Assembly (NCBI RefSeq): GCF_026163695.1
Contig: NZ_JAOTID010000011.1
Coordinates: 62,001-126,000 of the forward strand
Direction of reading: 5' to 3'
Length of the DNA stretch: 64,000 nt
Origin: Shumkonia mesophila
GTDB taxonomy: Bacteria > Pseudomonadota > Alphaproteobacteria > Rhodospirillales > Shumkoniaceae
Part shown: piece by piece, positions 9,705 through 17,947 of the stretch
How positions within the stretch are numbered: position 1 is the first letter of the stretch
How the letters are laid out: each line of letters starts with the position of its first letter
Translations under genes and position numbers: made by a program
The notes under the pieces: model-generated
The model's database searches: none
Told to the model about the DNA's origin: nothing
Seen by the model: only the letters and a program-made list of their open reading frames with translations

Positions 9705-9818
9705 GACGCCGTTTTAATCTTCCGGCGCGAAACCGGCAAGCGGGGCTTGCCAATCTCCCCCGAACCGGTTTAAAACGCCTCTTCCCCACGGCCGGCCCTA
9801 TTGCCGGCTGCCCGGGAA

Positions 9819-9893
9819 GGGCGCATAGCTCAGCGGGAGAGCACTACGTTGACATCGTAGGGGTCGCTGGTTCAATCCCAGCTGCGCCCACCA
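9819..9893 (+). tRNA. tRNA-Val (anticodon GAC)
   Basis: A full cloverleaf can be folded. The acceptor arms are GGGCGCA (9819-9825) and TGCGCCC (9883-9889). The anticodon stem is CTACG/CGTAG with loop TTGACAT, giving anticodon GAC at 9851-9853. The T arm is GCTGG TTCAATC CCAGC, the discriminator is A at 9890 and CCA is encoded at 9891-9893. The part from the anticodon loop onward is duplicated at 29088, so the present 3' part was supplied by an integrated element that uses this gene as its attachment site. Confidence 0.97.
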
Positions 9894-9903
9894 TCGAAAC
9901 CCC
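9849..9903. repeat. attL: left attachment core of integrated element
   Basis: This 55-base sequence, from TTGAC of the anticodon loop through the CCA end and on to CGAAACCCC, recurs without mismatch at 29088-29142. The copy here completes the intact tRNA gene and the integrase gene lies 93 bases inside it. This is the standard arrangement for a tyrosine-recombinase element in a tRNA 3' end. Confidence 0.95.
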
Positions 9904-9924
9904 CAGGGAAACCTGGGGGTTTCG
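9895..9924 (+). terminator. Terminator hairpin of tRNA-Val (element-derived)
   Basis: Perfect 13-bp inverted repeat, CGAAACCCCCAGG and CCTGGGGGTTTCG, around a GAAA loop, directly after the tRNA CCA. The right junction has a different hairpin of identical geometry at 29134-29163, so the element carries its own substitute terminator. Confidence 0.75.
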
Positions 9925-9996
9925 CCATTTCAAGGCCTACTAAAATTCCCAAATCTATTCATCAATCGAACGCAACTCACACGCACGGCACCTGGG

Positions 9997-11082
9997 TTAG
10001 TGGTTGATCAATGAGCGGGACGTCAATGCATCCAACTCGGTGACGTAAGAATCGATCGCCGTAACCGCCTGACCGAGATAGCTGGGATCGTACTTGGCGT
10101 AGATCTCCGTCGTACGGTATCCGGCGCTCCGATGGCCCAGCATACCCGCAACTTCCCATGGAGGCACGCCACGTTTGCGCAGTTCGGTCGCCATGGTGTG
10201 GCGGATGGTGTAGGGCGTTACCGTCGAATCGAGGCCCGCTTCCTTGCGCGCCGCGACAAAGGCGGTCTTGATGCTGGCGATCGGTTTGCCGTGGTAGGCG
10301 ATGATCTGTTCGCCTTTGGTCTGCGCCAGCCAGGGCTGCAAGACTCCGGCCATGGGAAGGGAAGGCCGGTACTTCTTGGTCTGCCGCCGTCCCGGCTGGT
10401 TGAGATTGATCAGCCGGTTCTCGAAGTCGATCTGCTGGCGCTTCAGCTCCAACAGGGCGGCGGGACGGGCCAGGGTGGAGAACGCCAGAATGAGGAACAG
10501 AAACAGGTGTTCCGTCTTGCAGGCGTCGAACAGGGCGGCACTTTCCTCCGGGCTCAGGCGGCGGTCCCTGGGCTGGCCGCTCGGCAGCAAGGGGATGTAG
10601 GGCACCCGGAGGACATCCTGGCGTTTGAAGGCGCGATTGAGGGCGGCCTTGCCCGTCGACAGGGTGCGGCTGATGTAGCCGTCCGACAGGCCCTTCTCCC
10701 GCATCGATTGGATGAAGGCCTCGATGCGTGCGGGTGTCAATTCGCTGATCAGCAGGCCGGGAAAGAAGTCCGACCAGCCGCGCAGGGCGATTTCCGCCTG
10801 GACGCGGCTGGGAATGTGTTTCGCATGGCCCTCGTAATAGCGCACCAGGACGGTTTCCAAGGGGACCTCTTCCGGCTGTTCATGACGAAGCGTCTGATTG
10901 CGCGTCACCCATTCGGCGAGTCGGACTTGGGCTTCCGAAAAGTCTGTTGTGCCAAGAGATGCGCGGCGTGTCTGTCGATCATGGTGATCGAACCAGGTTC
11001 GGCACCAGGCCGGGCTGTTGCCTCTCTGCGAAAGCCAATAGCGGCCGATTTGTCCGGGATGTTGGGGTTGTTTCTTCTGCAT
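9997..11082 (-). CDS. int: Tyrosine recombinase/integrase of the element
   Basis: The 361-residue phage-type integrase has a SAM-like core-binding region (about 85-165) and a C-terminal catalytic domain. The catalytic arginine is in STLARPAALLELK, the second active-site block is TIRHTMATELR, LGHRSAGYRTT follows, and the nucleophile tyrosine lies in IYAKYDPSY. It would cut and join at the tRNA-Val core for integration and, with a Xis protein, excise the element. The ATG at 11082 was chosen because the sequence from there is integrase-like and CGAGGT precedes it. The upstream open frame belongs to the overlapping Xis-like gene. Confidence 0.93.
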   Translation of the reverse strand: MQKKQPQHPGQIGRYWLSQRGNSPAWCRTWFDHHDRQTRRASLGTTDFSEAQVRLAEWVTRNQTLRHEQPEEVPLETVLVRYYEGHAKHIPSRVQAEIALRGWSDFFPGLLISELTPARIEAFIQSMREKGLSDGYISRTLSTGKAALNRAFKRQDVLRVPYIPLLPSGQPRDRRLSPEESAALFDACKTEHLFLFLILAFSTLARPAALLELKRQQIDFENRLINLNQPGRRQTKKYRPSLPMAGVLQPWLAQTKGEQIIAYHGKPIASIKTAFVAARKEAGLDSTVTPYTIRHTMATELRKRGVPPWEVAGMLGHRSAGYRTTEIYAKYDPSYLGQAVTAIDSYVTELDALTSRSLINH

Positions 11083-11280
11083 GGCTGGACCTCGTGGCGG
11101 TTGAAGTAATCCAAGGCGTGTTCGGCGGTGTAGAAGACGCGGAAACCGATGCGGAGATATCCAAGGTTTCCGCGATAGCGTTCCCGGCGCACCGTATCGA
11201 CGGAAACGCCGAGGTAGTCGGCGAACTCCCGTTCCGAAAACAGTTTCGGGAGTTCGGGGGGGGGGCGTTGTCACGATCAT
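10905..11280 (-). pseudogene. Xis/AlpA-like helix-turn-helix protein, frame broken at a C10 tract
   Basis: Read in one frame, the minus strand from about 11256 to 10905 encodes a MerR/AlpA-type winged-helix domain: LPKLFSEREFADYLGVSVD, then TVRRERYRGNLGYLRIG and FYTAEHALDYF. Such small proteins act as excisionases or integrase regulators. The only good ATG, at 11280, is in another frame: after five codons it enters a run of ten C (minus strand; 11256-11265) and leaves the frame. Nine or twelve C would restore it. The gene overlaps int by about 178 bases, as in related elements. It may be dead, phase-variable or started from an internal GTG at 11192. Confidence 0.65.
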
Positions 11281-11587
11281 CTGGTTGTTTCCCGAATTTC
11301 TCATGAATAGGCATATGAACGGCCCAAGCATACTTCTCTCGATGTAAGTGAATAGTGGGATCGCTTATGCTAAAGCCGATAGTTGTAAGCATATGAAAGC
11401 AATTGACGAAAGCAATACGGAAAATACGTCCGGCCATCGTGGGGTCATGCCATGGTGTGGAATCAATACATTTAGCGTATTGATTTATAACGATAATTAT
11501 TGACGTAAAAGGCATTCTATTTTGGCCAGGCGCGGGATGCGCTGATTGGCCATTGGTGGTATCACTTTCATTGCTCTCATACGTTGA

Positions 11588-11660
11588 GCATTTGAAAAAT
11601 GCGAATAAGACCTTCGGAAACATCCGGACAGCGCGGTGACATCACCGCTCCTATCCTGCC
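11588..11660 (+). other. Candidate oriT with IncP-type nic sequence
   Basis: TATCCTG followed by C (11652-11659) matches the RP4/IncP nick core TATCCTG|C as I remember it. Immediately upstream is a perfect inverted repeat with 7-bp arms GCGGTGA (11633-11639) and TCACCGC (11642-11648), comparable to the TraJ-binding repeat beside RP4 nic. A traK-like gene starts 296 bases downstream and traJ-like genes are elsewhere on the element. The match is by eye and the spacing between repeat and nic is shorter than in RP4. Confidence 0.55.
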
Positions 11661-11838
11661 ACTCAACGACGCAAGAAAGTCGCGGACAAGACCGATAAAT
11701 TTCAGGAAACTCTGCATAATAATCAGGAAAATAAATATACGCCTGAAAATGCTGATAATTTTGAATCCTGGCACGCAATGTTTGGAAAGTTTTCTTGATG
11801 TTTCCAGTTTTCCACAAAAAGTTGTGACTTGAGTGTCC

Positions 11839-11858
11839 GCATGTTTCCGGAAACATGC
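11839..11858. promoter_or_regulatory. 20-bp perfect palindrome upstream of the TraK-like gene
   Basis: GCATGTTTCCGGAAACATGC is perfectly self-complementary and lies 97 bases before the GTG at 11956. A related half, CGGAAACATCCGG, occurs at 11615-11627. It looks like a dimeric repressor or TraK-type binding site; the bound protein is unknown. Confidence 0.5.
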
Positions 11859-11955
11859 ATACATGATTGAAAAACAAAGATATTTTTAGCCTGACAAAAA
11901 GCCGGGCGGCGATGTAGACTCTTTGGGTCTGAATCGGATTGGAGAGGAGATTCCC

Positions 11956-12312
11956 GTGGCAGGGAAGTGGGGACAGGGGCGAATCGAGGTTGCCTCGCTG
12001 CGCGAGGAAATCGAGGACCGGCTGAGCGAGGGATGCACGGTGCGTCAGCTGTACCTGAGCCTGCGGCGGGCCGGGCAACTGACGATCTCGCTCAGCACCT
12101 TCAGCGCCCGCGTGACCCACATCGCCGATGAACTGTCGCCCCTGCGGCGCAGCTACGACGCACCCGAGCCGGAACGCCACGCTCCCGATCGCCGGAGCGG
12201 CATCCACGACAAGGGACGGGAGACCCCAAAGACGGCTGCCGACAAAAGCCTGACCCAAATGCCCCGCTTCGTCTATGACCCGACGCAGCCGGTGGTTTTT
12301 ACAGAGGGGTAG
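11956..12312 (+). CDS. TraK-like conjugal transfer protein
   Basis: The 118-residue basic protein has a pattern resembling IncP TraK, the oriT-binding protein that bends DNA around the nick region: an EEIEDRLSEGCTVRQLYLSL helix pair, then AGQLTISLSTF and a following helix. The GTG at 11956 was chosen because GGAGAGGAGA lies six bases before it. The C-terminal 45 residues are hydrophilic and low-complexity. The AT-rich region directly upstream carries the oriT candidate, as in RP4 where traK adjoins oriT. Similarity is by pattern, so a distant TraK relative or other small DNA-binding protein is possible. Confidence 0.6.
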   Translation: MAGKWGQGRIEVASLREEIEDRLSEGCTVRQLYLSLRRAGQLTISLSTFSARVTHIADELSPLRRSYDAPEPERHAPDRRSGIHDKGRETPKTAADKSLTQMPRFVYDPTQPVVFTEG

Positions 12313-12669
12313 GCCAATTCGAAAATGCCCAAGGTCGAAGCGGCCGGGCAATTGAATCTGTCGCCATGGCGGTGGCGACAATATCGGCTACGGGCGAAAA
12401 CCTGTCCTTAGGTCCGCTTGAGGTGATAACGCTGATGTGCCGGGAGTGGTAACTCACGCTTCCGTTCTGGTGCGACCGAAGGGGGCCGATTCCGGAAAGT
12501 CTCCTGTCCCACGCGGAGTTAGTGTAAGCAGACACTGCTGACGGGAGCAGCTTCGGCTGGATTTGACCCGGAGCAGACGAACTCCGGCTGGACGTTAGAG
12601 CTCCGTAGTGCGATCCATCCGCTCGTGTACACCTTGATGTCCGCTACTCCGACGGATGGGCCTGGCACC
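12313..12669. other. 357-base region without a gene
   Basis: Nothing convincing was found between the TraK-like gene and the 3' end of the RND pump gene. Open frames (for example 12299-12535 minus) have no recognizable domain and no ribosome site. The sequence looks like decayed or junction DNA inside the element. Confidence 0.4.
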
Positions 12670-15600
12670 TTACACCGACGGCTGCCTCGCCGGGCGTCCG
12701 GCCCCGAAGCGCTCTCTGGCCCATTGCACGCCATCGTCCACGTAGCTGTAGGCGACCGGAATGACCAGCAGACTGAGGAGCGTCGACGTGATCAGGCCGC
12801 CGATCACGACGATGGCCATTGGCGCGCGGAAGCTCGGGTCGCCGCCAAAGCCAAGGGCGGTCGGCAGCATGCCGGCGCCCATGGCGATGGTCGTCATCAC
12901 GATGGGCCGAGCCCGTTTGCGGCAAGCGTCGAGGATGGCGGCCATGCGGCGGGCGCCGTGATCCCGACGCGCGATGATGACGTAGTCGACCAGCAGGATC
13001 GAGTTCTTCGTCGCCACCCCCATCAGCATGACCAGTCCAATCATCGAGGAGATCGACAGTGTCGAACCTGTCAGGAACAGGGCCAGGACGGCACCGGGCA
13101 GCGACAGCACGAGAGCGGTCAGAATCGTCGCCGGCTGCGCGAAGTCCTTGAGCAGCAGCACCAGACCCATGTAGATGCACACGACGCCGATCAGCATGGC
13201 CATGCCGAACCCGGTGGCCAGTTCTCCCAGTTCCTCCGCGTCGCCGAGCGTGCCCTGCACGATGCCAGGCGGCAGTTGCCTCACGCTCGGCAGCGCCATG
13301 ACGGCCTGTTCGATCTCGCCGAGGGGGCGGTCGTTGAGTTGGACTTCAAGGTTGATGTTGCGCATGCGGTCGAGACGCGTGATCTGCGACGGTCCGCTGC
13401 CGATTTCCAGCGTGGCGACGTTCTCCAGGGCCACCGGCCCGCGCGCGCCGGGTACCGGGAGGCGCTTCAGCGTCTCGAAATCCTTGCGCGCGGCATCGGT
13501 CAACCGCACCATGACCGGCACCTGCCGCTCGCCCAGGTTCAGCTTGGCAAGGTCCTGCTCGTAGTCGCCGATCGTGGCGACCCGCAGCGTTTCGGCGATC
13601 GTCGCGGACGTGACACCCAAGTCCGCGGCGCGCGCGAAATCGGGCTTGACCATCAACTCGGGCCGTACGAGGCCGGCGGAGGATGTGACGGCGCCAATGC
13701 CCGGGATGGCGCGGAGCTCGCGCTCGACTTGAAGCGCATGCTCCTCGAGTATCCGGCTGTTTTCGCCGGCAAGAACGAGGACATAGTTCTCGCTCGACCC
13801 ATCCATGCCAACCTTGACCCGGACGCCCGGCAGGATCGCCAGTGATTCACGAAGGTTCCGCTCGATCTCCTGTTTGCGCAGGCCCCCGCGTTCCGTGCGG
13901 GGCGTCAAGTTCAGCGTAAGGACCGCCGTTCGCACGTCCGAGCCGGACATGGCCGCCGATTCGGACGGATCGCCGTCAGTGCTTCCGCCGCCGATCACGG
14001 TATGGACCAGGTGCACGTGCCTGTCCTGTTCGAGCACCGCGCGGGCGCGCTCGGCCAGCGCGACCGTGTCACGCAGTTCGCTGCCCGGCGGAAGGGTAAG
14101 CGTCACCTGCGTGATTGCATCGTCATCCGGCGGAATGAAGGTGGCGGGCAACATGGGTGCGAGCGCCAGGCCGCCGGCCAGCAGGGTTGCCGCGACGACC
14201 GTGGTGGCGGCGCGATGGCGCAGGCACCAGCGCACCCAACCCAGGTAGTGGCGAATCCAGCCCGGCTCGTGTGCCGCGCGCCCCGATGGGGTGCGCAGCA
14301 GGTAGGCCGCCATCACGGGGGTCAACAGGCGGGCGACAACAAGGGAGAAGAATACCGCGCCGGCCGCCGTCCAACCGAACTGAACGAGAAACCTGCCGAC
14401 CGTGCCGCTCAGAAATGCCGTCGGCAGGAACACGGCGATAAGCGCGAACGTGGTCGCGACGACCGCCAGTCCGATTTCGGTGGTGGCGTCCATGGAAGCC
14501 TTGATGGGCGTCTTGCCCATCAGCAGATGGCGCTCGATGTTCTCGATCTCGACGATGGCGTCGTCGACCAGGGCGCCGACCACCAGCGACAACGAAAGCA
14601 ATGTGACCATGTTGAGCGTGAACCCCATCCAATGCATGAACACGAAGGTTGGGATCACCGACAGCGGCAACGCGACCGCGGCGACAACGGTCGCCCGCCA
14701 GTCGCGCAGGAACAGGAAGACGACCAGCACCGCGAGCGCGGCGCCCTCGTAGAGAAGGGTCATGGACCCGGCATAGTTCTCGGCCACCGGGTCAACGAAG
14801 TTGAACACTTCCCTGACCGTGGTTTCCGGATGCCTGGCCATCAACGAGACAAGGGCGTCGCGCACGCCGTCGGCGACGTCGATCTCTCCGTAGCCTCTCG
14901 CCCGCAGGATTTCGAACCCGACAACCCGCACGCCATCGAGGAAGGCCGCCGAGCGGGGCTCGGCAACCGTGTCGCTTACCGCCGCGACCTGGTCGAGGCG
15001 GATGCGGCGTCCGTCGCCGAGCGCAAGCTCGATGGCTCCGATTTCCTCGGCGGTCTGGACCGTCGCGATCGTGCGTACCGACTGCTCGGCGTCGCCGAAG
15101 TTGACGCGGCCGCCCGGCGCTTCCTGTTGGACCTGCCGCAACTGGCGCGAGATGTCCGCGGCCGTCGTGTGCAACGCAAGCAGACTGTCGGGGTCGAGAT
15201 CCACGCGCACTTCGCGGCTGACGCCGCCGACGCGGGTGACGGCGCCGACGCCCGGAACAGCCAGCAGGGCCTTGCCGACCTCGTTGTCGACGAACCAGGA
15301 CAGGGCCTCGTCATCCATGCGCGTTGACGCGATGGAGTAGATCAGGATCGGCGAGTCCGCGATCTCGACCTTGTTGATCACCGGATCGCGCAGATTGGCG
15401 GGGAGGTCGGCCCGTACGCGGGCGACCGCCGCGCGCACATCGTCCAGCGCCTCCTGACTCTGCTTTTCGAGCCGGAACTCGACCGTGATGTTGGCCTCGC
15501 CATCCGTCAGGACGCTCTTGATGTGCTTGATGCCCTGGATCGCCGCGAGGGAGTTTTCGATCTTGCGCGCGACTTCGGTTTCCATCTGGGAGGGCGAGGC

Positions 15601-15765
15601 TCCGGACAGCGAGGCCGTCACCGTGACCGTGGGCACATCGATGTCTGGAAAATTCTGGATCTTCATGACCGAGAAGGCCAACAGCCCCCCAAAGGTCGTG
15701 AGGACGAACAACAGGATGACCGCGATCGGGTTGCGGATCGCCCACGCGGAGATATTCATGTTCAT
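12670..15765 (-). CDS. RND multidrug efflux pump, inner-membrane subunit (HAE1/AcrB type)
   Basis: The 1031-residue proton antiporter is full length for the AcrB family. It starts at helix 1 (WAIRNPIAVILLFVL). The proton-relay aspartates are in helix 4, within VVGALVDDAIVEIENIE. The sequence has the duplicated 12-helix layout with two large periplasmic loops, and the second half carries VATKNSILLVDY. Such pumps export drugs, dyes, lipids or other amphiphiles through an outer-membrane channel. It is the last gene of a three-gene minus-strand operon (MipA-like, fusion protein, pump). No TolC-like channel gene is nearby. The cargo position inside a mobile element suggests transferable resistance (inference). 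Confidence 0.93.
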   Translation of the reverse strand: MNMNISAWAIRNPIAVILLFVLTTFGGLLAFSVMKIQNFPDIDVPTVTVTASLSGASPSQMETEVARKIENSLAAIQGIKHIKSVLTDGEANITVEFRLEKQSQEALDDVRAAVARVRADLPANLRDPVINKVEIADSPILIYSIASTRMDDEALSWFVDNEVGKALLAVPGVGAVTRVGGVSREVRVDLDPDSLLALHTTAADISRQLRQVQQEAPGGRVNFGDAEQSVRTIATVQTAEEIGAIELALGDGRRIRLDQVAAVSDTVAEPRSAAFLDGVRVVGFEILRARGYGEIDVADGVRDALVSLMARHPETTVREVFNFVDPVAENYAGSMTLLYEGAALAVLVVFLFLRDWRATVVAAVALPLSVIPTFVFMHWMGFTLNMVTLLSLSLVVGALVDDAIVEIENIERHLLMGKTPIKASMDATTEIGLAVVATTFALIAVFLPTAFLSGTVGRFLVQFGWTAAGAVFFSLVVARLLTPVMAAYLLRTPSGRAAHEPGWIRHYLGWVRWCLRHRAATTVVAATLLAGGLALAPMLPATFIPPDDDAITQVTLTLPPGSELRDTVALAERARAVLEQDRHVHLVHTVIGGGSTDGDPSESAAMSGSDVRTAVLTLNLTPRTERGGLRKQEIERNLRESLAILPGVRVKVGMDGSSENYVLVLAGENSRILEEHALQVERELRAIPGIGAVTSSAGLVRPELMVKPDFARAADLGVTSATIAETLRVATIGDYEQDLAKLNLGERQVPVMVRLTDAARKDFETLKRLPVPGARGPVALENVATLEIGSGPSQITRLDRMRNINLEVQLNDRPLGEIEQAVMALPSVRQLPPGIVQGTLGDAEELGELATGFGMAMLIGVVCIYMGLVLLLKDFAQPATILTALVLSLPGAVLALFLTGSTLSISSMIGLVMLMGVATKNSILLVDYVIIARRDHGARRMAAILDACRKRARPIVMTTIAMGAGMLPTALGFGGDPSFRAPMAIVVIGGLITSTLLSLLVIPVAYSYVDDGVQWARERFGAGRPARQPSV

Positions 15766-15774
15766 AGCGGTCCC

Positions 15775-16932
15775 TTAACGCCGGCCAGGCGTTCTTGCGT
15801 CGGCGGTGAGCCCGGCGGGCCGCGAAGTCTCTCGATCCTCGACCACGCGCACGAGGTCGCCATCGCCGAGGAAGGCCGCCGCCGAGGCGACGACGCGATG
15901 TGCCGCCTCGAGGCCGCCGAGGATCTCCACGCGATCACCCGAGCGGCGGCCCGTCATCACCTTGGACCGGATGACCCGGGAATCCGGCCCCATGCGCATC
16001 ACGTAGCTGAAGCCCTCGCGCACCTGCACCGCGCTTTGCGGCAGCGTCATCACCTGATCCGCACCAAGATCGAACTCGCCTCTCGCGAACATCCCGGCTC
16101 GCACGGTGTCGCTTGGCGGTATATCCACATAGGCCAGACCGTTGCGGGTCTGGGTGTCGATCACAGGCGAGAGGACTCGCAGCCGGCCCTCGATGGCATC
16201 TCCTCCGACCGGTGTGATCGTGACCTTCTGTCCGGGTTCGAGCCTGATCATGTCCGTGGCGGCGACCTCGGCCCGCCATTCGAGCCTGCCGCCCCGGAAG
16301 AGCCGGAACATCTCCTGGCCGATCGGGACCACGCCGCCGACGGTTGCCGCGCGTGCGGAGATGACGCCATCATCCGGGGCCAAGATTTGGGTCTGCGCGA
16401 GACGAAGTTGCTGCATTCTCTCCACCGCCCTGGCGGCATCCAGCCTCGCCCGCGCCGTGCGTTCCGCGGTGACGTTCTGTTGGATCTGCCGCGCCGACAT
16501 CGCGCCGCTGTCTTGCAATCCACGGGCGCGCTTGGCATTGGCGGCGGCTTCGGAAAGCGTCGCGTCGGCTTCGGCGACCGCCGCGCGGCTTTGCGCCAGT
16601 TCAGCCTCGACAGTGTCGGCGGCGAAGGTCGCCAGCGTTTGGCCGCGGCGCACTCTGTCCCCGACGTCGACATTGACTTCGATCAGGCGCAGGTTGTTGG
16701 CCTCGGAGCCGATGATGGTCTCCTGCCAGGCCACGATGTCGCCGTTGCCGTAAACCCGGATCGGGAATGTCGCGGGTTGCAGTCCGGTAACGGCTACGGT
16801 CAGGGAAGACTGCCCCGCGGCCGGCGGCCCAACCTCCTGCCGAGGCTGATTGGCCGCCGCCATCGTGAAGATGGCGAGGCCGGCGAGTGCGACGGTTGTG
16901 GCTGCGAGAGTAAGTTTGAGCGAAGTTTTCAT
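15775..16932 (-). CDS. RND efflux membrane-fusion (periplasmic adaptor) protein
   Basis: This 385-residue adaptor has an N-terminal signal/anchor segment (about 5-26), then the biotinyl-lipoyl half EVNVDVGDRVRRGQTLA and a helical hairpin rich in Ala/Glu/Arg (about 100-170). A second lipoyl half with ILAPDDGVIS follows, and then beta-barrel domains. Adaptors of this type link the RND pump to an outer-membrane channel across the periplasm. There is no lipobox cysteine, so it is probably anchored by the uncleaved N-terminal segment. The pump gene starts nine bases downstream, which supports cotranscription. Confidence 0.92.
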   Translation of the reverse strand: MKTSLKLTLAATTVALAGLAIFTMAAANQPRQEVGPPAAGQSSLTVAVTGLQPATFPIRVYGNGDIVAWQETIIGSEANNLRLIEVNVDVGDRVRRGQTLATFAADTVEAELAQSRAAVAEADATLSEAAANAKRARGLQDSGAMSARQIQQNVTAERTARARLDAARAVERMQQLRLAQTQILAPDDGVISARAATVGGVVPIGQEMFRLFRGGRLEWRAEVAATDMIRLEPGQKVTITPVGGDAIEGRLRVLSPVIDTQTRNGLAYVDIPPSDTVRAGMFARGEFDLGADQVMTLPQSAVQVREGFSYVMRMGPDSRVIRSKVMTGRRSGDRVEILGGLEAAHRVVASAAAFLGDGDLVRVVEDRETSRPAGLTADARTPGRR

Positions 16933-16951
16933 CGTGCTCCGAAGTTCCCGC

Positions 16952-17773
16952 CTAGAACTTGTAGCTGACCATAAGGCCGGTGCTGAACTGGTCGGCGGAA
17001 CCGCGGTCCTCGACCAGCGGGCTGTCGGCGGCGTCGCCCAGCAAGCGCTCGTAGCCCAGGCGGGCGGTGACGCCCCAGTCTTCCGTCAGGTTGTAATCGA
17101 GGTTGACGGTGATGCCGGCGTTCTTGAAGCCGCCTTCCGGCCGGAATTGCCGCATGCCGCTGCGCGCCGACTGCGCGGCCGTGACGCCGAAAAAGGTCTC
17201 TGTGTAGTTGTCATCCGCCCAGGTGGTGGAGATTTCCGTGCGCAGCATCAGCTTCGGCCCAAGCGACATCTTGTGGCCGGCCTCGAGTTTCGCCGTCAGT
17301 CCGTCATGACTGTCGCTGACGTCGCGGAACAGGGTGAGGCCGGTCGACCAGGGTCCGATGTCATAGGTGATGAAGGCGCCGAGTTCCACGGCGCCGTCGA
17401 TATCGCCCATGCCGCGCAGATCGTCGTTGTCGCCGTCGTCGCGACCGAACTCGTAGCGGACCACCGGCCCGATCTGCAGCTTGTCGCCCGGGGTGGGGCC
17501 CTGGAAGGTCAGGGCATTGACGCCCAGCATCGGGCCGCGCAGGAAGACCTGGTCGCGGTAGTTCACCATCAGGAAGGGCAAAGGCGAGACCTCGTAGTCA
17601 TCGCTGCCCTCGTAATCCGGCTGGTACATCGCCATGGCGCCCAGCCGGATGTCCCAGTCGCCTTCTTTCGGCGGCTGCCCCGGCTGTTCAGCCGCGGCGA
17701 CGGATGACAGCGCGGACAGCGCCACGACGGCAAGCAGGGGACGCGATACCGGAGGAAGGATCGTATATTTCAT
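16952..17773 (-). CDS. MipA/OmpV family outer-membrane protein
   Basis: A 273-residue protein with a signal peptide (ending near AAAEQ) and alternating amphipathic beta strands. It terminates in a C-terminal phenylalanine (MVSYKF), the usual outer-membrane insertion signal. The segment IRLGAMAMYQPDYEGSDDYE and the LGPMLGVNAL-like loop are typical of MipA/OmpV proteins, which are porin-like barrels linked with peptidoglycan enzymes, osmoadaptation or resistance. The ATG at 17773 or an in-frame ATG at 17788 could be the start; neither has a strong ribosome site. It is first in the operon with the RND adaptor and pump and is transcribed divergently from a two-component system. Confidence 0.85.
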   Translation of the reverse strand: MKYTILPPVSRPLLAVVALSALSSVAAAEQPGQPPKEGDWDIRLGAMAMYQPDYEGSDDYEVSPLPFLMVNYRDQVFLRGPMLGVNALTFQGPTPGDKLQIGPVVRYEFGRDDGDNDDLRGMGDIDGAVELGAFITYDIGPWSTGLTLFRDVSDSHDGLTAKLEAGHKMSLGPKLMLRTEISTTWADDNYTETFFGVTAAQSARSGMRQFRPEGGFKNAGITVNLDYNLTEDWGVTARLGYERLLGDAADSPLVEDRGSADQFSTGLMVSYKF

Positions 17774-17947
17774 CGGGGGAAGGTCCATTTTCTGAAATCC
17801 GTGGGAAGGATGGGATGGCGTCATCCTACCCGCCAAGGCCATCCGGCGAGTTTCGGCTCCGTGTCGATTTGTTTCAGAATGTTGCTGGGCCGGCGCGGCG
17901 GCGGGCCAAGATGCTATATTGGCAACAGCCGAAACCCGGAGACAGAT
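17774..17947. promoter_or_regulatory. Divergent promoter region between efflux operon and two-component system
   Basis: The 174 bases separate the minus-strand mipA-adaptor-pump operon from the plus-strand regulator-kinase operon. CTATATTGG near 17911 could be a -10 element for the plus-strand unit. No operator could be named. The arrangement suggests the response regulator binds here. Confidence 0.45.

Larger units (their letters stand above)
11283..11955. other. AT-rich non-coding region, candidate transfer origin
   Basis: About 670 bases without a convincing gene, strikingly lower in GC than the surroundings. It has several inverted repeats (GCATTT/AAATGC near 11588-11602, GCGGTGA/TCACCGC at 11633-11648, a 20-bp palindrome at 11839-11858). 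An IncP-like nick sequence lies at 11652-11659. Short open frames here (for example 11577-11864 minus) have unprotein-like composition. The position next to a TraK-like gene suggests an oriT and int/tra promoters. Confidence 0.6.

Noticed and set aside
9819..9893. Alternative call as a pseudo-tRNA
   Set aside because: All stems pair and CCA is encoded; the 3' part supplied by the element keeps it intact.
11577..11864. Minus-strand 95-codon frame in the AT-rich region
   Set aside because: Phe/Ile-rich composition and no ribosome site. It covers the oriT-like repeats and is likely non-coding.
12299..12535. Minus-strand 78-codon frame after the TraK-like gene
   Set aside because: No domain, no ribosome site, and composition like spurious frames in alphaproteobacterial intergenic DNA.
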